32,865 bases of DNA from Candidatus Avelusimicrobium pecoris (GCA_902761975.1 CACWMG010000014.1:1-32865); one strand, 5' to 3'. Numbered from the stretch's first letter, positions 9,031-17,197 are shown. Notes: generated by a model from the sequence alone, not told the origin. Made by a program: numbers and translations.

Positions 9031-9057
9031 GCTTTTTTAAATTCAGCAAAATTCATA

Positions 9058-9087
9058 TAGACAACCAACTGTTAAATTTGGTATTTT
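9058..9087 (+). promoter_or_regulatory. Promoter of the SirB1-like gene, probably leaderless
   Basis: TAGACA (9058-9063), 18-base spacer, TATTTT (9082-9087). Only 6 bases separate the -10 from the ATG at 9094 and no Shine-Dalgarno is present, so transcription should begin at or next to the start codon. Confidence 0.5.
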
Positions 9088-9093
9088 CTAAAT

Positions 9094-9939
9094 ATGAAAG
9101 AAACTTCTAATGCCCGTCTAAAGGCACTCTTTAAACTCATGGAAACGGAAACGGACGAGTACGGCCCCCTGTTAAAGCAGGCCCTCGCCAGTGCCATTAA
9201 GGCCAACCCCGACGAAGTTCAACGCACCCTGGCGGAGGAATTTGCCACCACAGCCCCGCGCAACGTCATGCGCATGCTGGAGGAAATTTGTTGGGACGAC
9301 CTGGCACAAGCGCTCAGTGCGTTTAACGCCAAAATCAATCCGGATTTAGAAGACGGGCTCATGCTACTTGCCAAATTTACCTCCCCCACCACCGCGCGCG
9401 GGGATATTAACGAGCCCTTGGATGCTATGGCGCGCGAACTGCGCCCCGCCTTACTAAACGCAACCGATTACCCGGAAATTATTGGGTTACTGGGTCATTT
9501 TATTTTTACCTTGCGCGGTTTTCACACGCTGCCCGCCGTTACCGATATTAAAGACCTTTCTTTTACACGGTTTTTGGCTACCAAAAACGGCTCGGTGCTA
9601 GAAATGATTTGTTTGTATCTTTGCTTAGGGCAACGCTTTGGGCTGGAAATGGACGCAGTGGATATGGCGGGCCGTCTGTTAGTCCACGTGCGCGATACCC
9701 AAAACCAAACCTCTTTTTTAATTGATCCGTTAGATAACGGAAAACTTCTTAGCGAAGAAGATTGCCGCCAATATGTGCTTGCTCGGGGATTAGAGGACGA
9801 GCAGGACTTATTTATCCCCCTCTCTTCGCGCTTACTGGTGCGGCGGTTTATTGCCAATATGATTTATATTTTAAATAAACTGCACGACGAACGCCGCTTA
9901 AAATACTTGCGCAATTATTTAGAAATTATCAAAGCCTAG
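9094..9939 (+). CDS. SirB1/transglutaminase-like family protein
   Basis: 281 residues, no signal peptide, probably cytoplasmic. The first 100 residues are helical and acidic. From about 165 it follows the SirB1 (transglutaminase-like core 2) pattern: FLATKNGSVLEMICLYLCLGQRFGLEMDAVDMAGRLLVHV, then FLIDPLDNGKLLSEEDCRQY, as in SirB1 RxGxPxSLxxxYLxxxRRxGL...FIDPxxxGxLLxxxxC. A C-terminal helical tail ends in HDERRLKYLRNYLEIIKA. The biochemical role of the family is not settled; the catalytic residues of true transglutaminases are not evident. Eight bases separate it from the NfeD-like gene and the SPFH gene follows, so these three form an operon. The ATG at 9094 has no Shine-Dalgarno but sits 6 bases after a -10. 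Confidence 0.75.
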   Translation: MKETSNARLKALFKLMETETDEYGPLLKQALASAIKANPDEVQRTLAEEFATTAPRNVMRMLEEICWDDLAQALSAFNAKINPDLEDGLMLLAKFTSPTTARGDINEPLDAMARELRPALLNATDYPEIIGLLGHFIFTLRGFHTLPAVTDIKDLSFTRFLATKNGSVLEMICLYLCLGQRFGLEMDAVDMAGRLLVHVRDTQNQTSFLIDPLDNGKLLSEEDCRQYVLARGLEDEQDLFIPLSSRLLVRRFIANMIYILNKLHDERRLKYLRNYLEIIKA

Positions 9940-9947
9940 GAGGAGTC

Positions 9948-10373
9948 ATGAACGCCTATATTTATTTACTGGTAGCACTGGGTTGTTTTGTGGGGGAATT
10001 ATTCACTATGGAATTTTCGCTCACGTGTGTAGGACTAGGATTGTTGGGGGCGGCCCTGGTGTCTTGGTTAGGTGGGGCCCTGTGGTTGCAACTGGTTGTT
10101 TTTATAACGGTAGTGCTACTAAGTTGGTTAGGGGTGCGTCCGCTTGCTTTAAAACATTTGTACGGCAAAACCAAAGATATTAAAACCCCGGCGGATGATG
10201 TACTTGGCAAACCCGCCGTGGTAGAAGTGGCTATTGACCCGGTACAAGGCACCGGCCGCGTACTGGTCAACGGGGAAAGTTGGAAAGCCACTGCCGCTAA
10301 ACCCCTAGCCAAAAACACCCCTTGCGTAGTGGAAAAACTAAATGGGGTTACCCTTTTTGTAAAAGAAAAATAA
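9948..10373 (+). CDS. NfeD-like membrane protein
   Basis: 141 residues: hydrophobic segments at about 3-20, 24-42 and 45-64, then a soluble C-terminal beta-rich OB-fold (about 85-141; DVLGKPAVVEV, GTGRVLVNGESWKA, GVTLFVKEK). This is the short NfeD form without the ClpP-like serine protease domain. NfeD proteins are commonly encoded next to an SPFH (stomatin) partner and are thought to work with it in membrane microdomains; the SPFH gene starts 12 bases downstream. GGAGGAG precedes the ATG. Since the partner is frameshifted, the pair may be non-functional or recently decayed. Confidence 0.88.
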   Translation: MNAYIYLLVALGCFVGELFTMEFSLTCVGLGLLGAALVSWLGGALWLQLVVFITVVLLSWLGVRPLALKHLYGKTKDIKTPADDVLGKPAVVEVAIDPVQGTGRVLVNGESWKATAAKPLAKNTPCVVEKLNGVTLFVKEK

Positions 10374-10385
10374 TAGGAGGAAACT

Positions 10386-11331
10386 ATGGAAGAAACCGCC
10401 GGAATAGGACTGATGTTTTTAGGAGTATTTGCCTTTTTTATCATTGTGATGATTTTTAAAGGCATTTTAATTGTAAAACAGGGGCAGTGCGTGATTATTG
10501 AACGCTTTGGTAAATTGCACCAAATTTTAACCCCCTATTGACGGCACTGGTCATAGCCGCTCTATTCCCTTTACCGAATACCGAGACGTGGTAGATATGC
10601 GTGAAACGGTGTACGATTTCCCTCGCCAAAACGTAATCACGCGCGATAACGTAGGCATCCAAATCAATGCACTGCTTTATTTTCAAATCACTAATCCGCA
10701 AGATGCCGCTTATAAAGTGGAATCGTTGCCGACTGCTATTGAAAAATTAACCCAAACTACGCTGCGTAACTTGATTGGTGAAATGGACCTGGACCAAACC
10801 TTAACTTCACGCGAGACGATTAACACGCGCCTGCGCGACATTTTGGACAGTGCCACCGATAAATGGGGCGTGAAAGTAACCCGTGTGGAACTACAGGACA
10901 TTACTCCCCCCGCCGCTATTCAAGAAGCCATGGAAAAACAAATGAAGGCCGAGCGCGACCGCCGCGCCATGGTCACCGAGGCAGAAGGTACCAAAAAAGC
11001 CCAAATTTTAAAAGCGGAAGCCATCCGTGAATCGGAAATCAAAAAAGCCGAAGGTATGAAACAAGCCGCCATTTTGGAAGCCGAAGGGCAAGCCGAGGCC
11101 AAAATTAAAGTAGCCCAAGCCGAGGCCGAGGCCGTGAAAATTGTAGCCACCACCGTGGCCCAATCTTCCAACCCGGCCAGCTATATGATTTCTATGAAGT
11201 ATATTGAGGCCTTGGAAAAAATGACCGAAGGCAAAGATAATAAAATTATCTATATGCCTTACGAAGCCTCTAACGTACTAGGTGCCGTGGCCGCCCTGAA
11301 GGATTTAACCGGCGGCGCCCCGGCCAAATAA
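10386..11331 (+). pseudogene. SPFH/band 7 (stomatin/QmcA-like) gene with frameshift
   Basis: The ATG at 10386 (AGGAGG upstream) opens a 51-codon frame: membrane anchor (about 8-30) then VKQGQCVIIERFGKLHQILTPY, stopping at TGA 10539-10541. The protein resumes in the next frame as PIDGTGHSRSIPFTEYRDVVDMRETVYDFP, running intact to TAA at 11329-11331. The 3' part has the SPFH domain (NVITRDNVGIQINALLYFQI, ITPPAAIQEAM) and a long EAEG/KAEG coiled coil. The loop usually following LTPG in the family (GLxFxxPFxD) is missing, so a short deletion plus frameshift is the simplest reading; a sequencing or assembly error near the C5 run (10531-10535) is the alternative. A GTG at 10588 could restart translation but would give a protein lacking its anchor. 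The rest of the frame is undamaged, so any decay is recent. Confidence 0.8.
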
Positions 11332-11346
11332 GTTGAACTGCTTATC

Positions 11347-11378
11347 AAAAAACCCCGCTCTAACAGGCGGGGTTTTTT
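11347..11378. terminator. Bidirectional rho-independent terminator
   Basis: A6 then CCCCGC (11353-11358), an 8-base loop, GCGGGG (11367-11372) and T6. It serves the SPFH operon on the plus strand and the convergent pilin-like gene on the minus strand. Confidence 0.9.
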
Positions 11379-11394
11379 AGGCTAAGTTTTAAAA

Positions 11395-11868
11395 TTAAGA
11401 CGCAGGCGCCTCATACCAACCGAGCGACTCACAAATAGCAATATCTTTATCGCTCGTGCCATCACATTTAAGCGATAAAGCCTTCCCGCCCACCGTTTGA
11501 TAGGGGTTCCAAATGGTGTAGGCATAGCCGCCGCTGTTACGCGTAGCCAACACGCCGTGGCACTCCGTGCCGGGCACAAGCGCCGTGGAACTGGGCATGG
11601 TGAACGTAAAATTTTTCGTTGTAATTTTGGTTCCTAGGGCGTCCGAGCCCGGCACCACAACTACTAATTTTTTAAAAGTAGGGCACTCTTCCTTATCCGC
11701 ATAATACGCATAAATGGAGTCATTCATGGCCTTAATATCTGCCATTGCCTCCGTAGCGCGGGAGCGCTCAACCGCCCGTGTGTACATAGGCAAAGCCATA
11801 GATGTTAAAATCCCAATAATAATAACCACTGTTAACACTTCTATTAACGTAAAACCATTTTTAGTCAT
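11395..11868 (-). CDS. Type IV pilin-like protein (second copy)
   Basis: 157 residues from the ATG at 11868. A frame-open ATG at 11886 lies upstream, but GGAGG is 6 bases before 11868, and the -10 box at 11887-11892 puts the transcription start downstream of 11886, which decides the start. The prepilin site is canonical: MTKNG|FTLIEVLTVVIIIGILTSMALPMYTRAVERSRA, with the +5 glutamate at residue 10. Cysteines at 62, 103, 135 and 146 suggest two disulfides, including a C-terminal loop. Like the pilin-like gene at 8437 it stands alone, away from assembly genes, and may be a minor pilin or pseudopilin. The two differ strongly beyond the N-terminal helix. Confidence 0.9.
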   Translation of the reverse strand: MTKNGFTLIEVLTVVIIIGILTSMALPMYTRAVERSRATEAMADIKAMNDSIYAYYADKEECPTFKKLVVVVPGSDALGTKITTKNFTFTMPSSTALVPGTECHGVLATRNSGGYAYTIWNPYQTVGGKALSLKCDGTSDKDIAICESLGWYEAPAS

Positions 11869-11886
11869 AATTTCCTCCGTGTTCAT

Positions 11887-11895
11887 ATTGTAGCA
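11887..11895 (-). promoter_or_regulatory. Extended -10 promoter of the second pilin-like gene
   Basis: Minus-strand TGCTACAAT (TACAAT at 11887-11892, TGC at 11893-11895) lies just beyond the dapL stop codon (11898-11900). No good -35 is visible. The pilin gene is therefore probably transcribed separately from dapL. Confidence 0.55.
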
Positions 11896-11897
11896 AA

Positions 11898-13127
11898 TTA
11901 AATAACTAACCGCGTAAGGCGTTGGGCCGCCTCTTGCGTGAGGGTGGGTGTGTTAAACGCCGTCAAGCGGAAAAACCCTTCCCCACATAGGCCAAACCCG
12001 ACCCCCGGTGTTCCTACTACTTGCGCTTGGTTAAGTAACTGTTCAAAGAAATCCCAAGAGGCCATCCCTTGCGGCGTTTTGAGCCAAATATAGGGGGCAT
12101 TTTGCCCGCCAAAGGCCACCAGGCCGGCCTGGGTAAGTGCGCGTAAAATGAGTTGTGCATTTTGCTGATACAGCGCAATTACCGCCTTAATTTGCGCTTG
12201 GCCTTGCGGCGAATAAACGGCCTGTGCGGCGCGCTGAATCACGTAAGGCACCCCGTTAAATTTGGTAGTTTGCCTGCGTAGCCACAACGCGTTTAAGGCG
12301 TGCGGGTGGCCCGTTTCGTCATACACTTGCAACCCTTTGGGAACCACCGTATAAGCGCAACGCGTACCGGTAAATCCGGCCGTTTTAGAAAACGAGCGGA
12401 ACTCCACCGCCACTTCGTTAGCACCGGGGATTTCGTAAATAGAGTGCGGCAATGTGGGGTCGGTAATATAGGCCTCGTAGGCAGAGTCAAACAAAATCAC
12501 GCTTTTGTGTGCACGCGCGTAGTCCACCCACTCTTGCAGTTGCGCTTTGGTAAGCGCGGCCCCCGTGGGGTTGTTTGGCGAGCACAAATAAATAATATCC
12601 GCATGCCCAGCCGGCAGTTGCGGGGCAAAATTCGTTTGCTCGGTGCACGGCAAATAAATAATTTTACCGTAGCGTCCGTTTGCAAATACGTCCGTGCGCC
12701 CGGCCATCACGTTGGTGTCTAAATACACCGGGTACACCGGGTCCTGCAACGCCACCACGCTCACTTGCGCAAATAATTCCTGGAAATTAGCCACATCACT
12801 TTTGGCCCCGTCACTCACAAAAATCTCGTCGGCTGCAATATCTATATTACGGGCTTGATAATCGTGCGTTGCAATGGATTCACGCAAAAACGCGTATCCT
12901 TGCTCCGGGCCGTAGCCGTGGAACGTTTCCGCTTGCCCCATTTCAAGCGCGGCTTGCTTCATAGCGTCCACCACGGCGGGCACTAGCGGTTGGCTAACGT
13001 CCCCAATGCCTAAGCTAATGACGTTTGCTTGCGGGTGCGCCTCTTTATAGGCACGCACGCGTTTGGCAATGGTGGAAAATAAATAACTGCCTTGTAATTT
13101 TAAATAGTGTGCGTTTAACTGTGTCAT
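11898..13127 (-). CDS. dapL: LL-diaminopimelate aminotransferase
   Basis: 409 residues, typical length. A PLP-dependent fold-type I aminotransferase that converts L-tetrahydrodipicolinate plus glutamate directly to LL-diaminopimelate, bypassing the acylated branches of lysine synthesis. Visible signatures: VISLGIGDVSQPL near the N-terminus, FHGYGPEQGYAFLRESIA, the SPNNPTGA loop (183-190), FDSAYEAYI, and the PLP lysine in SFSKTAGFTGTRCAYT (K248). Its ATG overlaps the stop of dapF by four bases (ATGA), so the two are translationally coupled. The product LL-DAP is the substrate of DapF next door, which strongly supports the call over a generic aminotransferase. Confidence 0.95.
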   Translation of the reverse strand: MTQLNAHYLKLQGSYLFSTIAKRVRAYKEAHPQANVISLGIGDVSQPLVPAVVDAMKQAALEMGQAETFHGYGPEQGYAFLRESIATHDYQARNIDIAADEIFVSDGAKSDVANFQELFAQVSVVALQDPVYPVYLDTNVMAGRTDVFANGRYGKIIYLPCTEQTNFAPQLPAGHADIIYLCSPNNPTGAALTKAQLQEWVDYARAHKSVILFDSAYEAYITDPTLPHSIYEIPGANEVAVEFRSFSKTAGFTGTRCAYTVVPKGLQVYDETGHPHALNALWLRRQTTKFNGVPYVIQRAAQAVYSPQGQAQIKAVIALYQQNAQLILRALTQAGLVAFGGQNAPYIWLKTPQGMASWDFFEQLLNQAQVVGTPGVGFGLCGEGFFRLTAFNTPTLTQEAAQRLTRLVI

Positions 13128-13915
13128 GCGTCCATTTCCCCCTCAAACACGGCCGTTGCCGGGCCCGTCATAAAAATTTCTTGTTGTTCCGGCCACTCAA
13201 TGGTCAGCGTACCGCCGTCCAGCTCTACCGCTACCGGGGTGCTGGCTAGGCCATTTGCTAGGCACGCTACCGCCGTAGCACACGCACCCGTACCACAGGC
13301 TTGCGTAATGCCTACGCCGCGTTCCCACACGCGCATACGCACATGGTTTTTATCCAAAATTTGCACAAACTCCACGTTGGTTTTGTGCGGAAACAGTGGG
13401 TGTGTTTCCAACAGCGGCCCTAACTCTGCCACCGGGAACTGCTCCGCGTTATCCACCACCACTACGTAGTGCGGGTTGCCCATAGAAACTTTCGTGCCCG
13501 TCCACGTGTGGGCGGCTAGCGGCACGTTAAAATGTTGAACCAGTTCGCGCGGGCGGCCCATATTCACGCGCACAAGCCCTTTTTGCGCGTCCAATACTTC
13601 GGTTTGAATAGGCCCGGCTAAGGTTTCTAGCTTGATTTTAGGTTGGGTGGTCAGCCCTTTACGTAGCATATGCAGTGGCACACAGCGCGACGCGTTGCCG
13701 CACATCTCCGCTTCACTGCCATCACTATTGATAATACGCATACGCACGTCGGCCGTACGAGAGGGCAACAGCAAAATCAGTCCGTCCGCGCCAATGCCCG
13801 TGCGGCGGTTACATAAACGGCGTGCCAGGCCGCTAGGGTCGGTTACCGCTTGTGCGGTGGCCCCGTCTAAAAAAACAAAATCGTTTCCCAATCCTTGGTA
13901 TTTAGTAAAGTGCAT
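13124..13915 (-). CDS. dapF: Diaminopimelate epimerase
   Basis: 263 residues. Interconverts LL- and meso-diaminopimelate using two active-site cysteines, without cofactor. Both catalytic motifs are present: MCGNASRC (C72) and ACGTGACATAV (C207); the start MHFTKYQGLGNDFVF is also typical. First gene of the dapF-dapL pair, which supplies meso-DAP for peptidoglycan and lysine. The ATG at 13915 has no Shine-Dalgarno; a -10-like TATAAA ends 8 bases upstream, so the mRNA may be leaderless. It diverges from the nitroreductase gene across only 59 bases, where the two promoters overlap. Confidence 0.97.
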   Translation of the reverse strand: MHFTKYQGLGNDFVFLDGATAQAVTDPSGLARRLCNRRTGIGADGLILLLPSRTADVRMRIINSDGSEAEMCGNASRCVPLHMLRKGLTTQPKIKLETLAGPIQTEVLDAQKGLVRVNMGRPRELVQHFNVPLAAHTWTGTKVSMGNPHYVVVVDNAEQFPVAELGPLLETHPLFPHKTNVEFVQILDKNHVRMRVWERGVGITQACGTGACATAVACLANGLASTPVAVELDGGTLTIEWPEQQEIFMTGPATAVFEGEMDA

Positions 13916-13923
13916 ATCATTAT

Positions 13924-13952
13924 TTTATAATAATTTGCTACACTATTTTTAA
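13924..13952 (-). promoter_or_regulatory. dapF promoter (leaderless candidate)
   Basis: Minus-strand TTAAAA (13947-13952), 17-base spacer, TATAAA (13924-13929), 8 bases before the ATG. The boxes are AT-rich and weak, and they overlap the oppositely directed nitroreductase promoter, so the two may compete. Confidence 0.35.
13936..13944 (+). promoter_or_regulatory. Extended -10 promoter of the nitroreductase gene
   Basis: AATTTGCTACACT: TGC at 13936-13938 and TACACT at 13939-13944. The same AATTTGCTA core occurs before lon, acpP and the second pilin gene. No clear -35. AAGGAG follows before the ATG. Confidence 0.45.
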
Positions 13953-13974
13953 CTTAACTTTTAAGGAGTTTTTT

Positions 13975-14526
13975 ATGGACGTAAAAACCGCTATTGAAAC
14001 ACGCTACAGCGTGCGCCGCTTTGCGCAAAAACCCGTAGCGCGCGAAAAAATTAACGAATGTTTAGAGGCCGCCCGCCTGGCCCCGTCGGCCTGTAATTCC
14101 CAACCGTGGCATTACATTGTGATGGACGACCCGCACGTAAAGGAACAGTTTTGTAAAGCCGCCTTTAGTGGGGTGTATAATATGAGCGCCTGGGCGGCTA
14201 ACGCGCCGGTGTTGGTGGCGGTAGTATCGGACCGGGGTAACTTTACCGCGCGCATTGGAAATTTCTTTCGCCGCACGGAATTTTACTTAGTGGACCAAGG
14301 GATTTCCGGCGAGCATTTTGTACTGCGCGCGTGGGATTTGGGGCTTGGTACGTGTTGGATTGGGTGGCTAAACTCCAACAAAGCGGAAAAGTTTTTTAAT
14401 TTACCCTCCGGCAAAAAAATTGAACACTTATTTGCGGTAGGTTACCCGGCGGACGAGGCCACGCCCTCGCGCTTACACGGGCGCAAAAAGTTGGAAGAAA
14501 TCGTCAGTTATAACGAGTATAAATAA
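13975..14526 (+). CDS. Nitroreductase-family FMN oxidoreductase
   Basis: 183 residues, typical for the small nitroreductase family: FMN-binding flavoenzymes that reduce nitro compounds, quinones or other acceptors with NAD(P)H. Signatures: N-terminal IETRYSVRRFAQKPV (FMN phosphate contacts), LAPSACNSQPWHYIV, the hydrophobic central helix, then HFVLRAWDLGLGTCWIGWLN and the C-terminal VGYPADEATPSRLHGRKKLEEIV, the usual end of the group. AAGGAG precedes the ATG. A monocistronic unit between the divergent dapF promoter and a terminator. The substrate cannot be told from sequence. Confidence 0.93.
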   Translation: MDVKTAIETRYSVRRFAQKPVAREKINECLEAARLAPSACNSQPWHYIVMDDPHVKEQFCKAAFSGVYNMSAWAANAPVLVAVVSDRGNFTARIGNFFRRTEFYLVDQGISGEHFVLRAWDLGLGTCWIGWLNSNKAEKFFNLPSGKKIEHLFAVGYPADEATPSRLHGRKKLEEIVSYNEYK

Positions 14527-14530
14527 AACG

Positions 14531-14558
14531 CCCCGGGTTCACACCCGGGGAGTTTTTT
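14531..14558. terminator. Bidirectional rho-independent terminator
   Basis: CCCCGGG (14531-14537), 6-base loop, CCCGGGG (14544-14550), then AG and T6. An A-run before it makes it usable on the minus strand for the ankyrin gene ending at 14574. Confidence 0.85.
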
Positions 14559-14573
14559 GCGTTCCCAAAACAA

Positions 14574-16226
14574 TTATTTTTTACACTTGCCCAGTAGTGC
14601 GGCGGGGCTGTAGGTCTGGCTCGCTAGGCCTTGTTTGGCCCCAATGGATACTAAGTAATTATACATATCCCGGTTGCAGTTGCGTGCCGCCCACCCTAGC
14701 GGGGTAAGCGCGGGTACGCCTTGGGCCGGGCTGACCTTATATTCCAACATCAAGGCCAGTTGTCCATTTTTGCGGGCCTTTTCTACCAGGTATTTTAGTA
14801 AAGACAAATTCTTTTTGCTGACCGCAATATGTAGCGCATTCCCCGCACCCGAAGCCTCAAACAACGCCGCCCCTTGCGTAAGCAGGTAGTCAATCATAGC
14901 GGTTTGTCCGTTTTCCACAGCCACTAACAAGGGCGTAAGGCCTTTATTATTTTTTGTTTTAAGCACGTAGCGGTCCTGCAGTAAAAGTTCTTCCACGCGG
15001 GCTTGGTCGCCTTTAGCGGCGGCCCCAAAGATGTCGTCCTTTTTATTTTTTTCCGCGTCTTCTTTTTGTTTGGCTAAAATTTCGGCATTGTCTTGTTCAA
15101 TAATGGCGTTTTCCACTTCGCGGATGTCTTTATTAAACCACTCCAACACCTGCGTGCGTCCGTTTTTTTGCGCCACCGCCGCCGGCACCAAGCCGTTTTT
15201 GGCAGCAATCGTCGGGTCCGCCCCGGCCGCCAGTAAACGCTTTACCACTTCCACATTCCCCTTAGCGGCCCCCCAATAAAGGGCCGTTTCTCCGGCTTTA
15301 TTTTGGGCGTTCACGTCTAACGGGGTTTGCATGGTTTGCGGCAAGAGCATCATTTTAATTACTTGCGGATGATTATAGCGCGCCGCATAAATAAGCGCGG
15401 TATTACCGTCCTTATTATAGGCGTTTAAATCGGCCCGGTAGGCCAGTAAATCGTGCACGCTGGCAAGGTCGCCTAGCGAGGCCGAAATGATGAGCGGCGT
15501 GTTGCCTTTTTCGTTGGCTACATTGGGGTTCACCCCCCCTTTAAGCATTGCAATAACGCCCGTTTCATTCTTAGTAGCGGCCGAGCGCAATAAATAAGAC
15601 GGCGTAAGCCCTTCTTTAACCCCGTTGGTTAAAAACAAGTCAACTAGCGCAATGTTTTGTTTTTCCAACGCCACATAAAGCGGCGAGTGTTTATAATTGT
15701 TGACCGCGTTAATGTTGGCCCCGGAGTAGACTAACCGTTGGGCAATGTCCGTATGCCCGTTATACAAACTGCGCAGTAGGGCCGTATCTTTGGTAAAAGA
15801 ATTGGTTTGATTGACATCTACCCCCGCCAAAATCAGCTCTTCCACCGCCGTATAATTGCCTAACGTGGCCGCCATTACAATGAGCGGATCGCCTTTGGTA
15901 TTGACGATATTCGGGTCTTTGATTTGGTTGGTAAGTAGTTCCAAAAACCCTTTGGTATCTTTTTTTTGTAACAGTTCGGTGGCTTCGTCGGCCAGTTGGG
16001 TGGGCGTTTTGCTTGTTAAAATTTTACCGGGATTTTTTTTGAGCGGTTTAAAAGGTACCCAATTGCTTTGCACCGTAAAAATCAGTAACAACACAACCGG
16101 GATGGCCGCAAAAATAGCAAGCCACCGTAGCGGACGCTTTTTGACGGTTTGCACGGTTTTGGCTACTTTGCTATCCGCCGGGACACTAGGTAACGTATGA
16201 TGTTTTTTAGGTCTGGGAGCTGACAT
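14574..16226 (-). CDS. Membrane-anchored ankyrin-repeat protein
   Basis: 550 residues. A basic N-terminus (1-33, KKHH, KKRPLR) precedes one membrane helix (about 34-52), then a Pro/Lys linker; the positive-inside rule puts the C-terminal body in the periplasm. Ankyrin repeats run about 110-365 (GDPLIVMAATLGNYTAVEELILAGVDVN, GNTPLIISASLGDLASVHDLL, GNTALIYAARYNHPQVIKMML, GETALYWGAAKGNVEVVKRLLAAGADP) and again about 395-535. They are split by a charged helix (about 366-398, rich in E, K, Q). C517 and C548 could form a disulfide. It starts one base after the rnc stop with no Shine-Dalgarno, so it is the last gene of the rnc operon and may be translationally coupled. Ankyrins bind proteins; the partner is unknown. 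Confidence 0.88.
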   Translation of the reverse strand: MSAPRPKKHHTLPSVPADSKVAKTVQTVKKRPLRWLAIFAAIPVVLLLIFTVQSNWVPFKPLKKNPGKILTSKTPTQLADEATELLQKKDTKGFLELLTNQIKDPNIVNTKGDPLIVMAATLGNYTAVEELILAGVDVNQTNSFTKDTALLRSLYNGHTDIAQRLVYSGANINAVNNYKHSPLYVALEKQNIALVDLFLTNGVKEGLTPSYLLRSAATKNETGVIAMLKGGVNPNVANEKGNTPLIISASLGDLASVHDLLAYRADLNAYNKDGNTALIYAARYNHPQVIKMMLLPQTMQTPLDVNAQNKAGETALYWGAAKGNVEVVKRLLAAGADPTIAAKNGLVPAAVAQKNGRTQVLEWFNKDIREVENAIIEQDNAEILAKQKEDAEKNKKDDIFGAAAKGDQARVEELLLQDRYVLKTKNNKGLTPLLVAVENGQTAMIDYLLTQGAALFEASGAGNALHIAVSKKNLSLLKYLVEKARKNGQLALMLEYKVSPAQGVPALTPLGWAARNCNRDMYNYLVSIGAKQGLASQTYSPAALLGKCKK

Positions 16227-16227
16227 A

Positions 16228-16896
16228 TTAACTATTTTTTAACCGGGTTAATGCACAGTGGGCGGCGGCTTGTTCGGCTTGTTTGCGGTTATGGCCTTTG
16301 CCAACGCCTAATTCTTTACCGTGCAAACTAACGCGCACGGTGAAGGTTTTATCGTGCTCGGGCCCGACGGTTTGGATAATTTCATATTCCGGCACCGCGG
16401 GGCCTTTTTGTTGTAAAAATTCTTGCAAGGCGCTTTTATAATCTTGCGCATCTTGCGTAAGTTGTTGGGTTTTAGCCCAGGGCAAAATAACACTACGGGC
16501 CGCCTCGTACCCCCCGTCTAAATAGACGGCACCCAGTACGGCCTCCACGGCGTTTGAGATAATGCTATCGCGCTCTCTGCCGCCGGTGGCAAGTTCCCCC
16601 CGGCCTAACGCCATAAATTGGCCCAGGCCCAGTGCTTTGCCCCAAAGATATAAGTTACGCCGCGAAACTAAGTTGGCCTTAATCTTAGAAAGCACCCCCT
16701 CTTCATCATGCGGGCATTGACTATAAATATAGTCTGCGACGATGGCACCTAAGATGCTGTCCCCCAGGAACTCCAAGCGTTCATTATGTTTTACGCCCCG
16801 GTGTTCCCCGGCAAAGGACTTATGAGTGAGTGCTTCCTTTAAAACGGCCTTATTCTTGAAGCTATATCCTAAGATACGTTCAATGTCGGTCGGCAC
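16228..16896 (-). CDS. rnc: Ribonuclease III
   Basis: 222 residues, usual length. Cleaves double-stranded RNA in rRNA precursors and mRNA leaders. The catalytic signature NERLEFLGDS is at 38-47 (E42, D46), with the second metal cluster SIISNAVEAVLGAVYLDGG (N115, E118); the first of these is Asp in E. coli, and Asn occurs in other homologues. A double-stranded RNA-binding domain spans about 150-220 (DYKSALQEFLQQKG, HNRKQAEQAAAHCAL). The start is GTG at 16896, three bases after the acpP stop; no ATG fits, and MPTDIERILGYSFKNKAVLKEALTHKS matches the family start. acpP-rnc adjacency is common in bacteria. Confidence 0.97.
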   Translation of the reverse strand: MPTDIERILGYSFKNKAVLKEALTHKSFAGEHRGVKHNERLEFLGDSILGAIVADYIYSQCPHDEEGVLSKIKANLVSRRNLYLWGKALGLGQFMALGRGELATGGRERDSIISNAVEAVLGAVYLDGGYEAARSVILPWAKTQQLTQDAQDYKSALQEFLQQKGPAVPEYEIIQTVGPEHDKTFTVRVSLHGKELGVGKGHNRKQAEQAAAHCALTRLKNS

Positions 16897-16899
16897 GGT

Positions 16900-17145
16900 T
16901 TATTTTTTAGCGTTTTCTTGAATATAAGCTACAGCTTCGCCGACGGTTTTGATTTTTTCGGCTTTTTCATCCGGAATTTCAATATCAAATTCTTCTTCCA
17001 AAGCCATGATGAGTTCCACCGTGTCCAAGGAATCGGCACCCAAATCGTTCACAAATTGGGCTTCGGGCTTTACTTGGTCAGCTTCTACGCCTAATTGTTC
17101 CACGATGATATTTTTTACTCTTTCTTGTACGTTTTCTACAGACAT
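16900..17145 (-). CDS. acpP: Acyl carrier protein
   Basis: 81 residues, acidic, four-helix type. Carries growing acyl chains on a phosphopantetheine attached to the serine of [18 protein letters not shown] (S39). The ATG at 17145 has a GGAGG Shine-Dalgarno. It has its own extended -10 promoter between fabG and acpP, so it can be expressed above the rest of the cluster, as expected for an abundant protein. rnc follows after three bases. Confidence 0.98.
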   Translation of the reverse strand: MSVENVQERVKNIIVEQLGVEADQVKPEAQFVNDLGADSLDTVELIMALEEEFDIEIPDEKAEKIKTVGEAVAYIQENAKK

Positions 17146-17186
17146 GTTAGTCCTCCAATTTTAAAAGGGTATTCCCTTATACTTCT

Positions 17187-17195
17187 ATTATAGCA
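17187..17195 (-). promoter_or_regulatory. acpP internal promoter (extended -10)
   Basis: Minus-strand TGCTATAAT: a consensus TATAAT (17187-17192) with the TGC extension, immediately downstream of the fabG stop (17198-17200). No good -35. A small hairpin (AAGGG-AATA-CCCTT, about 17165-17178) lies in the leader. Confidence 0.6.
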
Positions 17196-17197
17196 AA

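Noticed and set aside
11866-11886. Upstream ATG (11886) as the start of the second pilin-like gene
   Set aside because: It touches the -10 box, so it would not be transcribed; the ATG at 11868 has GGAGG at the right distance.
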